Of a stretch of 32,482 bases of DNA, positions 29,852 through 32,482 are shown piece by piece. The stretch lies in the NCBI GenBank assembly GCA_964523975.1, contig CAZGBM010000018.1, positions 1 through 32,482 of the forward strand, in the 5' to 3' direction. This DNA comes from JAFGHJ01 sp964523975. GTDB lineage: Bacteria; Hydrothermota; UBA3072. The translations under genes were made by a program, and so were the position numbers. The notes beneath the pieces were generated by a model that saw only the letters and a program-made list of their open reading frames with translations, had not been told where the DNA came from and made no database searches. The stretch's first letter is position 1. Each line of letters opens with the position of its first letter.

Positions 29852-32482
29852 ATGAGTAAAAATAAAAGATTAATAAGTCTCCTCTCCTCAGCAGGAGGAG
29901 GTAAAACATACCGTCTTTCCACAAGGTATAAAAATCTACTCAAAGAAGACAATCAAAATCTTAAAAAATCCCTTGCCATAACGTTTACCAATAAAGCTGC
30001 AACCGAAATGAAAGAGCGAATTCTCGGGTTACTGAAAGAAGAAGCCCTGATAGAAGGAAACAAACACTCACAAGAATTAATCGATTTTATTCTCGATAAC
30101 TACAGCGATTTTTCCGTTCGAACCATTGATTCTTTCGTTAATTCACTCGTCAAAGCCTTCTCTATCGAACTCGGAATAACTCCCGAATCCGAACTTATTA
30201 TGGATTCGAACTACTATAAAGATTTTGCCACATCATTAATCATTCAGTCAGTCGAACAGGATAAAAACCTACGCAGGAAACTAAGTGACTTCATCATAAA
30301 TAGAATAGAAACAGGAGGAAAAATCAGCTGGGACTTCCATGATACTCTCAGAAAAGGGATGGACAAAATCGAAAAGTATGAGGGAAATGAGAATGTATCC
30401 TTCGAGAAACCTCCGGAAAATTTCATTGAACTGGACAGAGATATCGTAGTTTGTTTTAACAAATCGATTAATCTCGCTGAAGAAATTCTTGAATATTCGC
30501 ATACTCACAGCGGCATTCACAGCCGGTTTTTAGAAACACTCGATACGGTAAGTAGAATCCGGAGCATAGACAAACTGCTGGAAAGCTCCTATATCAAGAA
30601 AAGAGCCGAAGAAACCTTAACAAAAAGCTTTAAGGACGACCCGAAGGATTTTGGTCACCTTTTCGGAGAACTTAAAAAATGCGTCTTTAATTATTACCGG
30701 CAGAGCCTCTTAAGAGAACACAATTACCAGATAGATATTTACGGGATTTACAGGGAAATCTTAAAAAATATCAGAGAGAAACAGAAGGTCAGGTTCATAG
30801 AAGACATCAACAAAGAACTGAAAATTTTGTTCGAAGAATTCAGCATACCCTTTGTATTTTACAGAATAGGAGAAAAATTCATCCACTACCTTGTAGATGA
30901 ATTTCAGGATACAAGCAGAGACCAGTGGCAAAATCTTACTCCCCTGATAGACAACGCCCTCTCGGAAGGGGGCTCCTTCTTTTATGTTGGCGACCCAAAA
31001 CAGGCAATATATCAGTGGAGGGGCGGAGATGTAGAGCTTTTTGAGCTTCCTTCCAATTTATTTGCTTCTGTCGGAGAAAACGAGAAAGAATCCGATTATA
31101 TAGATAAAAATTACCGCAGCGCGCCCGCGATAGTCGATTTCCTGGGAGAGGTTTTTTCTAAACTGCCCGAAGAAATCAAAGAAAAAATGGGACAGAAGAG
31201 TAATTTTTATTCCGGCTCGGTTAAACAGAAAATACCCGATTTTAAATCGGAAAAAGATTTCGAAGGTCTTGTATCCGTTAAAAAGATTCAGCCGGAAAGC
31301 AAAAATATAGAAGATATTTTCTCATCTATAAACAGCCAACTGGAAGAATCCATAAAAGAAATCTTATCCAGAGGCTACAGCGAAGGGGATATAGCAATCC
31401 TTGTGCGCCGCAATAACGATGCGAAAGAAATAACGGAGCATTTATGCGAAAAAGGATATCCCGTTGTTTCCAGTGAAACACTATATTTGTCCAGCAATCC
31501 CGTTATAAAAGGAATCCTTTCCGCTTTAAAATTCCTTCAGCATCCTACGGATAACACATCATTCTTAGGTTTACTCACGAGCCCATTCTTCTGCAGGCAA
31601 ACAGGGCTGGATGATAACGCTGTAATAAATTTTGCAGAAGATTGTGTATCAAATACTCCTTATTATATACAGTTTAAAAAAAGATTCCCGGATATATGGC
31701 TGAATTATATAGAACCGTTCTTCACCCATGTAGGATTTTTACCTGTTTACGATCTTGCAAGCGACATAATCCGTACATTCAAAATTCCCGAAATTTGTAC
31801 CGGCTGCGAGAGTTTTCTTGAGGCTTTCCTCGAATTTATTCATAATCTGGAAGAACAGTCTATAACATCCATAGAGGGGATGTTAACCGAATGGCAAAGA
31901 AGGCAGGATTATGATAACCCGCCGTCAATCCTCCTGCCGGAATCAACCCAAGCCATAAAAATAATGACGATTCATTCTGCTAAAGGCCTTGAGTTCCCGG
32001 TCGTAATTATTCCTTTTATTTACATTCCATTCGACAAAGATAAAAATGAAGTCGTTATAGAATATAAAGGAATAAAAAGAATAATTAAAGTAAAAAAAGA
32101 TATTCTTCCCGAAAATGACGCTGAGCTTAAAAAAGAAATCGAATCGAAGCTCATAGAAAAAGAACAAAACGAAACTTTCGAAGAAATAAATAACTTTTAC
32201 GTTGCCTTGAGCAGAGCCGTATATGAACTGCATGTCTTTGTAACCGATGAAAAACCGCAAAATTATTCGGACCTCTGGAAAAAGGTTCTCGAAAATTTTA
32301 TTGCCGAAGACTCATACGCAAAAGGCAAATTACAGAATAAGCCTCCTGCGGAAAAAAGAAAAGAAGAATTACCTTTAAAATATTTGAAAATGGATCCGGA
32401 AGGTAAACAGAGCGTCGAGAAAGCCTCATCAAGACTGCTGATGAGAAAAAACGATATGTATGTTTTGATGAACGAGAAAATA
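29852..32482 (+). CDS. AddA-like UvrD/RecB-family helicase-nuclease (partial, runs off the right edge)
   Basis: The first 877 codons of a superfamily 1A helicase, open to the end of the window. Translation shows Walker A SSAGGGKTYRLS (12-23), motif Ia TFTNKAATEMKERI, VRTIDSFVNSLV, DEAD-like LVDEFQDTSRDQWQNL (near 346), GDPKQAIYQWRGGD, NYRS, IHSAKGLEFPVVIIP, and motif VI YVALSRA (near 782). The long insertions and SSAGGGKT opening match the AddA/RecB-like helicases of Bacteroidota-type genomes, which process double-strand breaks for RecA and usually end in a PD-(D/E)XK nuclease domain. That domain would lie beyond the window. Walker A has Gly in place of the usual Ser of AGSGKT, common in this group. 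No Shine-Dalgarno is evident; ATG 29852 is the first start that keeps the conserved N-terminus. Confidence 0.9.
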   Translation, partial: MSKNKRLISLLSSAGGGKTYRLSTRYKNLLKEDNQNLKKSLAITFTNKAATEMKERILGLLKEEALIEGNKHSQELIDFILDNYSDFSVRTIDSFVNSLVKAFSIELGITPESELIMDSNYYKDFATSLIIQSVEQDKNLRRKLSDFIINRIETGGKISWDFHDTLRKGMDKIEKYEGNENVSFEKPPENFIELDRDIVVCFNKSINLAEEILEYSHTHSGIHSRFLETLDTVSRIRSIDKLLESSYIKKRAEETLTKSFKDDPKDFGHLFGELKKCVFNYYRQSLLREHNYQIDIYGIYREILKNIREKQKVRFIEDINKELKILFEEFSIPFVFYRIGEKFIHYLVDEFQDTSRDQWQNLTPLIDNALSEGGSFFYVGDPKQAIYQWRGGDVELFELPSNLFASVGENEKESDYIDKNYRSAPAIVDFLGEVFSKLPEEIKEKMGQKSNFYSGSVKQKIPDFKSEKDFEGLVSVKKIQPESKNIEDIFSSINSQLEESIKEILSRGYSEGDIAILVRRNNDAKEITEHLCEKGYPVVSSETLYLSSNPVIKGILSALKFLQHPTDNTSFLGLLTSPFFCRQTGLDDNAVINFAEDCVSNTPYYIQFKKRFPDIWLNYIEPFFTHVGFLPVYDLASDIIRTFKIPEICTGCESFLEAFLEFIHNLEEQSITSIEGMLTEWQRRQDYDNPPSILLPESTQAIKIMTIHSAKGLEFPVVIIPFIYIPFDKDKNEVVIEYKGIKRIIKVKKDILPENDAELKKEIESKLIEKEQNETFEEINNFYVALSRAVYELHVFVTDEKPQNYSDLWKKVLENFIAEDSYAKGKLQNKPPAEKRKEELPLKYLKMDPEGKQSVEKASSRLLMRKNDMYVLMNEKI

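Overview
The window is a 32.5 kb stretch of an AT-rich bacterial chromosome. The cell envelope is clearly diderm: there is a TamA/BamA-like Omp85 lipoprotein, an OmpA-family protein, a further beta-barrel and several Sec-type signal peptides. Promoters look like ordinary sigma70 (TTGACA, 16-17 nt, TATAAT). The mix of FecR-FnIII, TANFOR-like and TamL-like proteins with a very divergent Obg points to the FCB side of the tree or a nearby uncultured candidate phylum. That placement is inference; no rRNA is present to test it.

Layout. (1) 107-3349: ackA, rsmD, coaD and an aberrant obg; rsmD, coaD and obg are overlapped head to tail. (2) 3690-8371: dprA, coaX, tsaE, a tsaB-rimI fusion and a polytopic glycosyltransferase, mostly overlapping. 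(3) 8763-13553, minus strand: a TamL-like Omp85 lipoprotein, two tandem pilT paralogues, tRNA-Arg(CCG) and an HU gene whose stop codon shares its last base with the tRNA. (4) 13966-14603: two small genes (DUF2007-like and cyclophilin-like), each with its own promoter almost touching the start codon. (5) 15008-26043: an operon of very large exported proteins (1279 aa TANFOR-like, 1041 aa FecR-FnIII, 536 aa cysteine-peptidase-like, 548 aa beta-barrel) ending in a 251 aa tandem-receiver protein. It reads as a surface assembly of unknown function. (6) 26447-28601, minus strand: a short sugar-phosphate transferase and an OmpA-family protein. (7) 28897 to the right edge: a CDP-alcohol phosphotransferase-fold protein with an incomplete active-site motif, a 65 aa unknown, and the first 877 residues of an AddA-like UvrD/RecB helicase.

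The least ordinary feature lies between the operons. Six intergenic regions (about 3350-3650, 8391-8762, 10640-10980, 13640-13930, 14604-14795 and 26070-26430) are built almost entirely of a small vocabulary of degenerate microrepeat 'words', each with an internal period of about 7 to 10 nt. They occur in both orientations and are joined by a recurrent A-rich linker. The same words recur at several operon boundaries and never inside operons. They generate spurious low-complexity ORFs and do not look like CRISPR, insertion sequences or REP elements.

A second theme is initiation. Four promoters (dprA, 13966, 14223, 28897) have the -10 box only 5-8 nt before the start codon and no Shine-Dalgarno, implying leaderless mRNAs. 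Genes with longer leaders mostly carry clear GGAGG sites.
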